Source: Streptomyces sp. NBC_00102 (GTDB taxonomy: Bacteria > Actinomycetota > Actinomycetes > Streptomycetales > Streptomycetaceae). From it: 64,000 nt of DNA. The translations under genes were made by a program, and so were the position numbers. Location of the stretch: positions 124,001 through 188,000 of the forward strand of contig NZ_JAPEMC010000005.1 in the NCBI RefSeq assembly GCF_026343115.1, read 5' to 3'. Shown here piece by piece: positions 50,868 to 61,400 of this stretch; the stretch's first letter is position 1, and the number at the start of each line of letters is the position of its first letter. The notes beneath the pieces are model-generated. The model was not told the origin of the DNA, did no database searches, and saw only the letters and a program-made list of their open reading frames with translations.

Positions 50868-53800
50868 TCAGCCCTGCTGCTTCAGATACTCGGCGCGCAG
50901 GGCGTCGAGTATGCCCGCGGCCTCGGCGATCCCCGCCTCGCGGCAGCGTGCCGCAGCGGCCGTCAGCCGGGCGATCGCCGCCGTGCGCCGGTCGAGGGCG
51001 TTGCCCTCGATCAGCGCCGCGATGCGGACAGCCTCCGCGCGTGGTATCTCGCCGTCCTTCCCGCCCCGGTCGTGGGAGGCGATGGCGGCCTCGGCGGCGG
51101 CGAGCGCCTCGGGGAAGCGCTCGGCCTCCGCGAGGACCCGCGCACGGCGGTAGTGCACCGCGCCGTCCTCGTACCAAGGGACGAAGGACTCGTCGGAGGC
51201 GTCCTGGCCGGCCGGACGGACCTGCTCGGCCCGCGTCAGGTGCTCCAGCGCGGCCTCCAGGCCGTCGGTGCCCCGGAAGACCATGACGAGCCGTGCGAAC
51301 TCGCACATCATGTGCCTGATCAGGGACGGGTTCGGCGCCTCTGCGTGGGCGGCGAGGGCGCGGTCGTACGCGGTACCGGCCGCTTCCCAGCGGTCGGCCA
51401 GGGCCAGCGTGATCGCGGTCTCGGCCGCCACCAGGGTGAGGGTCTCCCGGTCGTCGTCCCAGGCCGCCACGGTGTCCGCGAGACGCAGGAACTCCTCGGC
51501 GGCGGGCAGGAACTCCTCCAGTTCACGCATCCCGCGAGCCAGCAGCAACCGGGCCTGGGCGAGCATGCGTTCGTCGATGGAGGTGAGAGCCTCCTGGGAC
51601 AGCACCGATTCCAGCACCGCGACGGCGTCGGCCTGCTGCCCGGAACGTGCCAGGACGTCGGCGAGTTGCAGGCGTACCCCGGTGGCCCGCTCGTACTCCT
51701 CCTCCTGGTCGTACCGGGCGGCGGACTCCGACAGATGACGGACCGCGTCGGCGGGGTTGCCCAGATGGGTGGCCGCATGCCCGAGCAGGGCGTACACACC
51801 GGCCAGTTCGAACTCCGCGTCGTCGTGACGGACCACGTCGGAGATCACCCGGTGCAGAAGCTCCGTGGCCTCCTCCGCCTTTCCCCGCGCGACGAGGAGC
51901 TGGGCCAGCAGGGCGCGGGTACGGGAGCCGCGCCACGGCCGCCCGGCCGCCTCGACCTCCTGGAGCGCCTGGCGCATCTGAGCCTCGGCGAGGGCGGTGT
52001 CGCCCCGTTCGCCGGCCACGTCGGCGACGAACTGCCGTGCGTTGGCGACCTGGTGGGGAACGCCGAGGCGTTCCGCCTCCGACCGCAGCCGGTCGGTGGC
52101 CGCCTCGAACCGCTTCAGGACCTCGCCCGGCTCTTCGGGGTGCAGCCGCAGTTCCTGATGGGCGGCGAAGGCGACGGAGAAGAGGACGGAGAGGTATGCC
52201 TGCACGCGCTCCTCCTTCAGGTCCTCGCCCGACGCGGCTTCGGCGGCACCGAGCGCCGCGGACGTGAACGGGACCTCGGCCACCAGGCGTTCCGCCTCGC
52301 GCAGGGCTTCGTCGAGAGCGGCCCGTACGGTCTCGGCGTCCGGCCGTCCGTCGTCCGCTTTGTCCTTGTCCGGCGCCGCGCCGTCCAGATCCTCCTCGGC
52401 GGCGGATGCCCATGCGAGCACGCGGCAGCGGGCGGCGAGCGCGAGCCAGCCCATGTCCACCGCGGCGAACAGGTCCGCGGCCTCCCGGAGCCCGGCGTAG
52501 CTCTCCGGTGCGTGCGTCCTGAACGAGAACCCGTCGACGGCTCGGTACTGGGCGACCTCCGCCGTCAGCCGGCCTTCCGGGCCGAGGACGTCGTCGTGCG
52601 TGGCGGTGCCGTCCGCCAGCCGCTCCGCCACCCGGGCCCAGAGCCGGCGCGCCCCGGGATGGCCCTGGACGAGCAGGCGCCGGGCCTCGCGCACCAGGGC
52701 GACGAAGTCGTCGGGCACGTCCAGTGCCGCGGCTGGCGCGGCGACCGCGGGCGCGGCGGGACGGGTGGCGGAGATCCGCAGCCCCAGGGAGAGCGGCTCG
52801 TCGAGCAGCGGGCGCTGGGCCAGCCGCAGCCGGCGGCGGTCGCCCACGGCCGTGGTGCCGTTGCGCGCGTCGAAGGCGGCGGCGATGCGGTCCGCGTCGG
52901 AGCGGAGCTGGACGAGGAGTTCACCCGCCGTCCAGTTGCGCCCCGGCGGACCGGCGACGGCTGTGTCGGCGTGACCGTTTTCGACCAGCGGAGCGAGCAG
53001 CACCTCCACACCGGTGAGGAAGTTCAGTCGGGCCCCGGGGGCACCGGTCGCCTCGAAGAGGGGACGGTTCTCGGCGAGGATCTCCAGCCCCCGGCCCTCG
53101 TTGCGCGAGAGGGCACAGAACTCCAGGTGCAGACCGACCTCCCCCAGCATGCCGGTGTTGCCGCGGACCCGCCGGTACCCGGTCAGGTGGTGGGACCGGG
53201 CCTCGTCCGTCCGGCCGAGACGCAGCAGCGGCAGCAGCGCCTCGGCCTGGCTCATCTGCGGCTCCTCCGTGCAACTGGTGCCACCGCCGAGGACCGGGGC
53301 CCAGGTCTCCAGTGCCGAGGCGTCGTCGCCGGTCGCCACCTGGTACAGGGCGAGATGCCGGATCTCGCAGGCCTCGCAGTCGCTCAGCCGGCTGCGCGGC
53401 CGGGTGACCCACAGGTCGTACGCGTCGGCGACGCCCACGCCGGTGTGGGTCGCGATGTGGTGACGCATCGCCGCGACCGGCTGGAGGGAGTGGCCGGCCG
53501 CCTCGTACCTGCGGCGCATCTCGTCGATCCAGCGGTGGACGGAGGCCAGGGGCACCTCGGGCACCTGGAGCAGGGAGGTCGTCACCCACTTGAACCGCCA
53601 GAAGACCTGGTGGCCCTCCCACTCGCTGAAGGATTCGGGAGTGGTGTCCCAGAGCTTGAGCAGCCGCGCGAAGGTGACGGGCGACTTGGCGTGCTCGCCG
53701 ACGTACTCGTACGCCGTCATCAGCTCCAGCAGCGCCGTCACCAGGACGTCGGGCTTCTCGAAGGCCTCCGCCGCCTCCACGAGCTCCTCGGCGGTCACCG

Positions 53801-53873
53801 TGCGCGCCAGTCCGTGGGGGCGGTCGAAGTTCTCGCGGAGAGCCTCGACCACGGCCTCGGGAGTGTCCAGCAT
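50868..53873 (-). CDS. Large TPR-repeat protein linked to HSP90
   Basis: A 1001-residue soluble protein built almost entirely of helices with many TPR-like units (for example EKPDVLVTALLELMTAYEYV, PWRGSRTRALLAQLLVARGK, RMLAQARLLLARGMRELEEF and EAERFPEALAAAEAAIASHD). No catalytic domain is seen. Its ATG directly abuts the stop of the upstream HSP90-family gene, so the two are translated together. TPR proteins are the standard co-chaperones of eukaryotic HSP90; a bacterial analogue is the likely role. The middle (about 330-500) is Ala/Asp-rich and probably forms a linker domain. Confidence 0.8.
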   Translation of the reverse strand: MLDTPEAVVEALRENFDRPHGLARTVTAEELVEAAEAFEKPDVLVTALLELMTAYEYVGEHAKSPVTFARLLKLWDTTPESFSEWEGHQVFWRFKWVTTSLLQVPEVPLASVHRWIDEMRRRYEAAGHSLQPVAAMRHHIATHTGVGVADAYDLWVTRPRSRLSDCEACEIRHLALYQVATGDDASALETWAPVLGGGTSCTEEPQMSQAEALLPLLRLGRTDEARSHHLTGYRRVRGNTGMLGEVGLHLEFCALSRNEGRGLEILAENRPLFEATGAPGARLNFLTGVEVLLAPLVENGHADTAVAGPPGRNWTAGELLVQLRSDADRIAAAFDARNGTTAVGDRRRLRLAQRPLLDEPLSLGLRISATRPAAPAVAAPAAALDVPDDFVALVREARRLLVQGHPGARRLWARVAERLADGTATHDDVLGPEGRLTAEVAQYRAVDGFSFRTHAPESYAGLREAADLFAAVDMGWLALAARCRVLAWASAAEEDLDGAAPDKDKADDGRPDAETVRAALDEALREAERLVAEVPFTSAALGAAEAASGEDLKEERVQAYLSVLFSVAFAAHQELRLHPEEPGEVLKRFEAATDRLRSEAERLGVPHQVANARQFVADVAGERGDTALAEAQMRQALQEVEAAGRPWRGSRTRALLAQLLVARGKAEEATELLHRVISDVVRHDDAEFELAGVYALLGHAATHLGNPADAVRHLSESAARYDQEEEYERATGVRLQLADVLARSGQQADAVAVLESVLSQEALTSIDERMLAQARLLLARGMRELEEFLPAAEEFLRLADTVAAWDDDRETLTLVAAETAITLALADRWEAAGTAYDRALAAHAEAPNPSLIRHMMCEFARLVMVFRGTDGLEAALEHLTRAEQVRPAGQDASDESFVPWYEDGAVHYRRARVLAEAERFPEALAAAEAAIASHDRGGKDGEIPRAEAVRIAALIEGNALDRRTAAIARLTAAAARCREAGIAEAAGILDALRAEYLKQQG

Positions 53874-55736
53874 CTACATTTCCTTCCGGGGCTCGTTGCC
53901 GGGTGCGGCCGTGCCGGGCTGGTGCATGGCGTGGGTGAGCAGGCCGATGAAGGCCCGGTTGAGCAGGGCGCTCTCGCTCGCCCGCAGCGGGCGGCGGCTG
54001 AGCAGCAGGGCCTGGCCGTAGAGCGCCTCGGCCGCCGTGACGGCGAGACCGCGCTCGGAGATCGTGATCGCCTGGCGGATCAGTGGGTTGAGGTGGTTCA
54101 GGACGAGCTGGGCGCGCGGGGCCTCCTGGCGCAGCGAGCCGAGGATGTCCGCCCAGAGGCCGTCGCTGTCGGCGGCGAGGCTCGACCGGGTCCGTTCGTG
54201 CCGCGCCTCCCGGTTGTCGAGCAGCAGCGCGGGGGCGGTGACGGGCTGGAAGTCGCGCAGTACGACGTCGCAGTCGTGGACCCCGATCGTCTCCCGCGCG
54301 ACGGCGAGGAAGGCAGCCGCGCGCAGTTCGGCGGACGTGTCCACGGCGTCGAGGTGCGCGGTGACGGTGGCCGGGTCCAGGTCCGCGACGGCCGTGCCGG
54401 GCCGGATCTCCGGCAGCCGGTGCACCAGGTCGCGGTCGTAGGTGTAGCCGCCGTTGACGACGCCGAGCCCGGCGGCCGAGGCGATCGGTGCGACCTGACG
54501 GAACTCCTCCACGCTCCGGGTGACCAGCAGGGTCGGGTGCGTACGGGCGAACTCCTCCAGCGTCACATTGCCGTCGGAGGTCTCGAACGGAAGCCAGGGC
54601 AGCACGATGCGCAGCAGTTCGTCGTCGTACCGGGCGAGCGCCTTGACCGCGAGGTGGTGGGTGTCGATGAAGCGGTGCAGCAGGGAGGGATCGCTCGCGG
54701 CGAGACCGGTGAGCCAGTCGCGGATCCGCTCGCCCAGGGCGTCCCGTACGGCGGAGAGCGTGCCGTCCTCGTAGAGCGCCTCGCGGGACGCGGTCGGCCG
54801 CAGGCTGGAGGTGTCCACGACACAGCGCACGAAGAACGCCCACTCGGGCAGCAGCTCCGGTGCCTGGTCGGTGAGGAGCATCCCCTTGAGGTGGACGCGG
54901 TGCCCCGCCTTCTGGGCCGGGCTGACCGGGGTGGGAAGGACGTAGGCGACCCCGCGCAGCCCGGCGGCCGGCAGGTCGAGCTCGATGGTGTCGAGCGGGG
55001 TGAAGTCGAAGAGGGCGCGGCAGTATTCCGTGAACGCCTCGCGCTTGGCCAGCGGCGAACGGTGCGTCCGCTCCCACGGGGGCGTCTCGTTGACCCGGTG
55101 GCTCTCGCCCCGGGGGCCGACCACGACGACCTCGTGGCGCAGCAGCCCGCCGTAGTGCCGGGCCAGGGAGACGACCCGATCCGGTTCGGTCCACTCGGCG
55201 TTGTCGGCGCGCGGGGTGAGGCGGACGGTGGTGCCCGGCTCGGGAACGGCCGCGGCGGGCAGCGTACGGATGGTGTACCGGCCGTCGGAGTGGCCGCGCC
55301 ACTCGACGGCGGGCGCCGCCGGGTCGGCCGCGGTGCGGCTGGTCACGATGATCTCGTCCGCCACGACGAAACAGGCGAGCAGCCCGATGCCGAACTGGCC
55401 GATGAACTCGCCGCGGGCGGCGTCGAGTCCGGCCCCGTCCAGGGCGCCGTCCGAAGTCCGCTTGGAGCTGCGCCCGATGGTGGCGAGGAACTGGTGGACG
55501 TCGGCCTCGCTCAGCCCGACACCGGTGTCCGTGACGGTGAGGGTGTCGCCGGTACGCACCGTGATGCGGCCGGGCGCCCCGGGGTCGAGGGCCTGACGGG
55601 CCGTGATGGCGTCCACCGCGTTCTGCAGCAGCTCACGCAGGTAGACACGGGGAGAGGAGTAGAGGTGGTGGGAGAGGAGGTCGACCAGGCCACGCAGGTC
55701 GACCTGGAAGGTGTGGGCGGTCTCGGAAGGAGGCAC
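53874..55736 (-). CDS. HSP90-family chaperone (HtpG-like)
   Basis: A 620-residue GHKL ATPase chaperone. The N-terminal ATP site shows VYLRELLQNAVDAITAR with the catalytic Glu and Asn, DTGVGLSEADV, SSKRTS and IGQFGIGLLACFVVADEI. The middle domain carries REAFTEYCRALFDFTPLDTI and a catalytic-loop arginine. The protein ends EPRKEM, with no eukaryote-type MEEVD tail. HtpG is about the same length, but many divergent actinobacterial homologues sit in conserved clusters such as this. It lies between a 324-residue helical protein gene and a 1001-residue TPR protein gene in one operon, suggesting a chaperone-plus-partner complex with unknown clients. Confidence 0.92.
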   Translation of the reverse strand: MPPSETAHTFQVDLRGLVDLLSHHLYSSPRVYLRELLQNAVDAITARQALDPGAPGRITVRTGDTLTVTDTGVGLSEADVHQFLATIGRSSKRTSDGALDGAGLDAARGEFIGQFGIGLLACFVVADEIIVTSRTAADPAAPAVEWRGHSDGRYTIRTLPAAAVPEPGTTVRLTPRADNAEWTEPDRVVSLARHYGGLLRHEVVVVGPRGESHRVNETPPWERTHRSPLAKREAFTEYCRALFDFTPLDTIELDLPAAGLRGVAYVLPTPVSPAQKAGHRVHLKGMLLTDQAPELLPEWAFFVRCVVDTSSLRPTASREALYEDGTLSAVRDALGERIRDWLTGLAASDPSLLHRFIDTHHLAVKALARYDDELLRIVLPWLPFETSDGNVTLEEFARTHPTLLVTRSVEEFRQVAPIASAAGLGVVNGGYTYDRDLVHRLPEIRPGTAVADLDPATVTAHLDAVDTSAELRAAAFLAVARETIGVHDCDVVLRDFQPVTAPALLLDNREARHERTRSSLAADSDGLWADILGSLRQEAPRAQLVLNHLNPLIRQAITISERGLAVTAAEALYGQALLLSRRPLRASESALLNRAFIGLLTHAMHQPGTAAPGNEPRKEM

Positions 55737-55847
55737 CGGGCGCAGACTTTCGTGGTGGGCCCGTCCTCGTCGCGCGGAGCGCCGGCGAGGACACGGACGG
55801 AGGGAGTCGGTGAGGTCGGGAGGGGCAGGACGACGTGCCCCGGGTGG

Positions 55848-56822
55848 TCAGCGTCCGGCTGCCGCGCGGTGCTTCCGGTAGGCCGCCACCGGGTCGCGGT
55901 CCACGTAGTCCCAGGGGGACTCGGTGACCCGGCCCTCCGTGGCCCGGAAGCACTCCCGTGCCGCGTCGCGGTCGCCCACCAGCGAGAAGGCCAGGGCGAA
56001 GGAGTTGAGAAGCCCGTTCCAGGAGCCCCGGCGGACGAAGTCCGGGTGCCGGTAGGAGTGCTCGGCGGCCTCGCGCAAGGACTGGGCCACTTCCGGCCGC
56101 CGCATGTACGCGGCGTCCTCACCCCGGGGAAGGGAGAGCCACTGCTCGATGTGCGCGTCCGGGACGAGCCTGCCCAGCAGGGTGCCGCCGGGCGCGCCGA
56201 GGACGGACGCGCGTGCGAAGGCGTGCATCTCCTCGTGCGAGCCGCCCCACTTGTCGCAGACCTGCTGCAACTGCTGAATGTGGGCGCCGAGGTGGTGCGG
56301 ATCGCGCCGGACGGTGGCCTCGAACCGGCGCCGCGCGAGGGCCTGGCCGACCTGGAGGCCGCGGCCGGTGGTCTGGAGGCCGTACCAGGGAGAGCTCCAC
56401 CCCGGTTCCCTCTCCGCCGCCTCGTACAAGAACTGCTCCGCCGTGCGCAGCCGGTCGTGGAACACCTCGAACTGCTCGCGGGAGACCTGGGTCGCCCGCG
56501 CCGACGTACGGGCTTCCCAGCCCCAGCTGATGTACCGGATGCCGGCCACGAGCCGGGGCAGCGCCGCACCGGGTTCGGCCTCGACCGCCTCGGTGATCCA
56601 CCGTTCGACCCGAGCGGTTTCGCCGACTGCCCAGAGCAGTTCGGTCCGGTCCTCGCTCTCGGGGCGCGCCTGGAGTACCGCGCGCACGGTGTTCCAGTCC
56701 GCCGCCGCGGCGGCCGCCCGGACGCGTGCGACCTCCGGATCCCCGGAGTCCTTCTGCAACTTCGCGGCGGGACGCCCCACCTGTTTCCCCAGCGCGAGCG
56801 TCCAATCACGGAGCAACGCCAT
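55848..56822 (-). CDS. Helical protein of unknown function in the HSP90 operon
   Basis: A 324-residue helical protein resembling TPR/DUF4034-type proteins (VRAVLQARPESEDRTELLWA, IRYISWGWEARTSARATQVS, FEVFHDRLRTAEQFLYEAAE, VCDKWGGSHEEMHAFARASV). Acidic and aromatic residues recur in each unit. No enzyme motif is seen. It is the first gene of the HSP90-TPR operon, 111 bases upstream of the chaperone. A 169-bp MITE lies 58 bases before its ATG and may change its promoter. It could bind clients or HSP90; this is inferred from the operon. Confidence 0.7.
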   Translation of the reverse strand: MALLRDWTLALGKQVGRPAAKLQKDSGDPEVARVRAAAAAADWNTVRAVLQARPESEDRTELLWAVGETARVERWITEAVEAEPGAALPRLVAGIRYISWGWEARTSARATQVSREQFEVFHDRLRTAEQFLYEAAEREPGWSSPWYGLQTTGRGLQVGQALARRRFEATVRRDPHHLGAHIQQLQQVCDKWGGSHEEMHAFARASVLGAPGGTLLGRLVPDAHIEQWLSLPRGEDAAYMRRPEVAQSLREAAEHSYRHPDFVRRGSWNGLLNSFALAFSLVGDRDAARECFRATEGRVTESPWDYVDRDPVAAYRKHRAAAGR

Positions 56823-56879
56823 GTCCCCACCCTCTGGCCTGTTTCGTACGGGGAACCCATGATCGTCGCCCCCGCGGAT

Positions 56880-57048
56880 CTAGTGCCGCGTCAGCCAAGG
56901 TTCCCCCCGTCGCGACGCCCGGCACGCACTCTCGCCGCGCCGGCCGAAAGCCCGAGTACGTCCAGTACGGGGGCTTCCGGCCGACACACCGAGAGCACGC
57001 ACCTGACGCCGCTCCTCGGCGGGCAAACCTTGGCTGACGCGGCACTAG
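56880..57048. mobile_element. MITE with CTAG target duplication
   Basis: A 169-bp element. Perfect terminal inverted repeats of 19 bp, TGCCGCGTCAGCCAAGGTT (56884-56902) and its complement (57026-57044), are flanked on both sides by CTAG (56880-56883 and 57045-57048), the 4-bp target typical of IS5-family elements. The interior is an imperfect palindrome (GGCCGAAAGCCC with GGGGGCTTCCGGCC; CACTCTCG with CGAGAGCA). It has no transposase, so it must move in trans. It lies in the promoter region of the HSP90 operon. Confidence 0.9.
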
Positions 57049-57113
57049 TGAATATCACGCCCGACCGACAATCGCACACGGATTCGGGTGAGGCTCCGGT
57101 GCCCTACGCGAAA

Positions 57114-57148
57114 GCCCGGTGCGCAGGCTCGAAGCCTGTGCACCGGGC
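57114..57148. terminator. Terminator hairpin downstream of the BASS transporter
   Basis: Stem GCCCGGTGCGCAGGCT (57114-57129) and AGCCTGTGCACCGGGC (57133-57148), 16 bp with one G-T pair and a 3-base loop, placed just after the transporter stop on the minus strand. Confidence 0.85.
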
Positions 57149-57175
57149 GTACGGGGGTACCGCCGGCGGTGGACG

Positions 57176-58222
57176 TCAGGAGGCGCCGCTCACCGCTGCG
57201 GCTGTCGGCTGTGCGGCGGCCGCTTTCATGTCGCTCCGCCGGGAGCGGTGCGACATGAAGGCCGCCACCAGGGCGCCCGAGACGTTGTGCCACACCGAGA
57301 AGACGGCCGCGGGCAGCGCGGCCAGCGGGCTGAAGTGGGCGGTCGCCAGCGACGCGGCGAGACCGGAGTTCTGCATGCCGACCTCGAAGGCCATGGCGCG
57401 GCTGGCGGGCGGGCCGAGGCGGGTGAGCTTGCCCGCTCCGTAACCCAGCGCCAGACCGAGGCCGTTGTGCAGGACGACGGCGATCAGCACGGTGACGGCC
57501 GCCGACTTGATCGCACCGGCGCTTCCCGAGACGACCGCGCAGACGATCGCGGCGATGGCCAGTGAGGACAGCCAGGGCATGGCGCCCAGCACCCGGTCGA
57601 CGAGCCTGCCCGCGACGAGCCGCACCACCAGCCCGCCGATGACCGGGAGGAGCACCGTCTTGAGGATGTCGGTCACCATGGAGCCGGCGTCCACGGGCAG
57701 GTACGTGCCGGCCAGCAGCAGGGTCAGCGGGGGCGTCACCAGGGGAGCGAGCACGGTGGAGACGGTGGCCACGGAGACCGACAGCGCCACGTCGCCGCGG
57801 GCCAGGAAGGTCACCACGTTCGACGCGGTTCCGCTCGGTGCGCAGCCCACCAGGATGACGCCCGCGGCCAGTTGAGGGGGAAGATCCAGCAGATGGGCGA
57901 TGAGCCAGCCGAGGCCCGGCATGATCACGTAGTGCGCGACCAGCCCGATGGCGACGGCCCAGGGGCGCTTCGCCACCCCCTTGAAGTCGAGCGGGGTCAT
58001 CGTCAGCCCCATGCAGAACATCACGACGCCGAGCAGATACGGCACCGCCTTCGTCCAGCCCTCGAAGGTCCCGGGCGTGAGGAGGCCTGCCGCGCCCGCC
58101 AGGAGGACGAGGACGGGGAAGACCGTGACGGCGCGCCTCGCGGCCCTGCCGCCTGAGCCCGTGCTGTCCGGGCCGGTGCTGTCGGTGCCGGTGTGATCCG
58201 GTGTCGTCTGTTCGTTTCGCAC
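57176..58222 (-). CDS. Bile acid:sodium symporter (BASS) family protein
   Basis: A 348-residue transporter with nine to ten hydrophobic helices. Motifs are LLGVVMFCMGLTMTPLDFKG, HYVIMPGLGWLIAHLLDLPP, GVILVGCAPSGTASNVVTFL (the crossover region with a substrate-binding Asn-Val) and AFEVGMQNSGLAASLATAHF. These are diagnostic of BASS/ASBT-like transporters. Bacterial members import organic anions such as pantoate or oxoacids using Na+. It starts with a Thr/Gly-rich soluble stretch (TGTDSTGPDSTGSGG). It stands alone, with a terminator behind it and the GH87 gene 181 bases upstream on the same strand. Confidence 0.9.
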   Translation of the reverse strand: MRNEQTTPDHTGTDSTGPDSTGSGGRAARRAVTVFPVLVLLAGAAGLLTPGTFEGWTKAVPYLLGVVMFCMGLTMTPLDFKGVAKRPWAVAIGLVAHYVIMPGLGWLIAHLLDLPPQLAAGVILVGCAPSGTASNVVTFLARGDVALSVSVATVSTVLAPLVTPPLTLLLAGTYLPVDAGSMVTDILKTVLLPVIGGLVVRLVAGRLVDRVLGAMPWLSSLAIAAIVCAVVSGSAGAIKSAAVTVLIAVVLHNGLGLALGYGAGKLTRLGPPASRAMAFEVGMQNSGLAASLATAHFSPLAALPAAVFSVWHNVSGALVAAFMSHRSRRSDMKAAAAQPTAAAVSGAS

Positions 58223-58403
58223 AGCCGCGATGAGACGCGTTCTCCCTGTGCTCCCGCAAACCCGTCTCGATATGTGGTCACTGCATCCATCATGTGAAGT
58301 GCCGTGGGGCGGGCCGGGGTGCGGGTCACGGCCACCGGCCGGAACGCCGTGGGGGGCGTACCGGCCGATGGCCGCGGACGGCCGGCGGGGAGGCCGGGGT
58401 GTG

Positions 58404-61400
58404 CTACCGGACGGATGCCGCCGCGGTGTTTGCTTGGCCGTTGATGACGAACTGCGATCCGGGTTCGATCAGCACGTCACCCTGGGCCGAGCCTTGGATC
58501 GTCACGTTCGTCAGGGTGGCGCTGCCTCTGGCTCCTCCGTGCGCGAGGATGCCGGAGCCGTTGACGGAGTTGGTGATCTTGACGTTCGAGATCTGCGCTC
58601 CGGGGACGGATCCTCCGCCCGTCTTGAACTGGATCCCGTCGTAGGTCGAGTCCTGGATGTCGGTGTCCCGGATGACGACGCCCGGAATGTCGGGCCCGGC
58701 CGCGAACAGGGTGATGGCGCCGAACTCCTGCGCCTCGCCCCAGAAGGCTCCGCCCGTGCGGTACAGGGCGTTGTTGGCGATCAGTGTCTGCCCGGAGAAG
58801 GGCAGTGGGTCGTGGTCGGTCGCCAGCATGATGCCCGGGTAGTTCATCGTGTCGGACACGATGTTGTTCTCGATGGTGTTGCCGTATCCGCCGTAGACCG
58901 CGATGCCGTTGGCCCGCCAGGGCAGGGCGATCGTGTTGTTGCGGAAATGGTTGTCGTGGCCGATGTCCACCGACTGGTTCTTCACGTACTTGTTCGACCA
59001 GACGGCGAGCGAGTCGTCACCGGTGTTCCGGAAGGAGGAGTTGAAGACGGTCGAATTGCGGGTTCCGTTGGAGAGGTTGATGCCGTCCGCATAGGTGTTG
59101 CGAATGCGCATTCCGGTGAATTCGACACCGTCTCCGGGGCCCCAGAGCTCGGGGATGTTGTCGTAGTCGCGGCCCACCCACACCCCGACGTTGGAGTGCT
59201 CCAGCCAGACGTTGGTGATCTTGGTGTTGCTGCCGAAGCGCCCGTTGAGGCCCACTCCGCCCTCGGCGTTGCCGTCACCGCCGCGGATCGTGCCGGAACC
59301 GAAGATCGCGATGTCGGAGATGGTGGTGTTGTCGTCGATGTCGAAGCCGAAGTTGCCCTCGTGGGGGTGGTTGATGCCGCCCGCGTTCTGCGGCTGGATG
59401 AGGGAGTACAGCTGGGAGTGCCACATCCCCGCGCCACGGATCGTGACGTTCCTGATGCCCACCTGGTTGTACTGCCCCCGGTTGAGCGGGTCGTCGGTCA
59501 GGATCTTCTGCTCCTGCCGCCACTGTCCGGCCGGAATCCAGACACAGCCGATCTCACCGTTCTGGTCGGCCGTCACCGCCCGCTGGATGGCGTCGGTGTC
59601 GTCGATGCCGTCGTTGGGCACGGCCCCGTAGTTGGTGATCGAGACGCAGCCGGCGGGCTGTGCCGTCGGCGCCGCCACCTGCTCCAGGTCGACCAGGTCG
59701 ATGATGTAGAAGGACGCGGTGTCGCCGGCGTCGCGCTGGAGACGGAACTTCGTGCCGACCGGGTAGGTCTGGCCGAGCAGCGCGTTCGACTCGTCGAAGA
59801 GCCTGCGGGCGTCCGCCTGCGGCGCGTTGGTCAGGCCCTCCGGGCTGTCCGTGTCGCCGTACAGCCAGCTGTGCTTGGAGGAGAGCGTCAGCTTCCGGGC
59901 GAAGGTGTTGTTGACGTAGAGGCTGATCGTGGCCTCCGTGCCGCCGCCGCCCGGGGCGTCGGGGATGGAGTTGCGGACCACGAGGGAGTTGGTCGGCACG
60001 GTCGAGGTGATCTCCACGTACTGGCCCGTGGAGTTGAGCCGCACCGACTGCCGGCCCGAGGACTCGGTGGCGAAGTTGGTGTGCCCGAAGGTGCGCTTCT
60101 GGTCGGCGGTGAGCAAGGTGCCCTGGTAGGAGCCCTGCTCGGCCTCGTACTCGGTGTACGGGACCGCGGCGCCCCGGCCCACCACGATGGCCCGGGAGAA
60201 GACGTTGTTGTTCTCGTTGGTCTCGGTGACGACACCGGTCGCGTCAGCGGTGGCGGTCAGATTGGCCCCGCCGCTCTTCGCCGTCCAGGTGCCGCTGACC
60301 GGCACGGTGACTGTGCCTCCCGCGGGGATGGCTCCGGTCGTCCCGTTGAGCGTGGTGCTCTCCACCTGGAGACGGGTCACCGTGGAGGTGCTCACCGCCG
60401 TGGTGCCGCGGTTGTTCACCGAGACGGTGAAGGTGACGGCCGCGCCGACCGCCGGGCTGGTCGGGCTGGAGGAGATGCCCGTGACCTGGAGGTCGGGCCC
60501 GGGGCTCTGCGCGACCACCAGCTTCGAGGCGGAGGTGCGGCTGTTGTTGGTGTTGTCCAGTTCGACGACCGTGTCGGTCGGGTCGACCACCGCCGAGACG
60601 GAGTACGAACCCATCGGGCGCTTGCCGACGCTGACCGGCACGGTGGCGGAGGCGCCGGCCGCGAGCGCGTTCACCGAGGCGCTGCCGACGACCTGGCCCT
60701 CCAGGCTGACGTCGACCGTCGTCGCGGGCGAGGCGGCCGAACCCGTGTTGCGCACCGTGGCGTTCACGGTCACCGCGTCGCTCTCGGAGGGGGAGGAGGG
60801 GGACCAGGTCAGGTCGGAGAGGGTCAGATCCGGGTTGGGTGCGGCCGTGCCGACCACCTGGACCTCGGCGACCTGGGCGCCGGGAGCACCGGTGTTGGAC
60901 GAGAACTTCAGCTGCACGTCGGCGTACCGCCCGCTGACCGGGACCGTCACCGTGTTTCCGTTGCCGGACGGTGAGAAGGCGTAGTCGGCCTGGCTCTTCA
61001 GCGAGGTGAACCCGGTGGCGGACTGCGCCCGGCCCAGCACCTGGAAGCTCTGGGTACGGGCGCCCCACGCCGCGTCCGGCGAGAGCTTGACGACGACGGC
61101 CGAGAGGTCGGCGTCGGAGCCCAGCTTCACCGTCAGCGTGGCGGGATAGCCGTTCGACTCCCAGTAGGTGTCACGCCGGTCGTCGTTGGCGTTGGTGCCC
61201 ACATAGGTCTGCGCGTACGAGGACGCCTCGATCGGCTTGTTCAGCGCGAGGTTGGTGCCGGTGGGCGTCGGCGTGCCGGGGTCCGTGCCGCCCGCCGCCT
61301 CCCCGTAGACCTCCAACGAGGAGAGCTGCGCCGCGTTCCAGCCGGTGTTGGCGGTCACCGCCACCCGCACGTACCGCACCTGGACCGCGGTGAAGCCGAC

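Noticed and set aside
50724..57443. A 2239-codon open frame on the plus strand.
   Set aside because: It lies antisense to four or five well-supported genes, has Val/Gly/Arg-rich composition, shows no domain, and is an artefact of GC-rich third positions.
58230..60974. A 914-codon open frame on the plus strand across the GH87 gene.
   Set aside because: Antisense to a complete GH87 protein with catalytic motifs; its low-complexity composition is typical of shadow frames.
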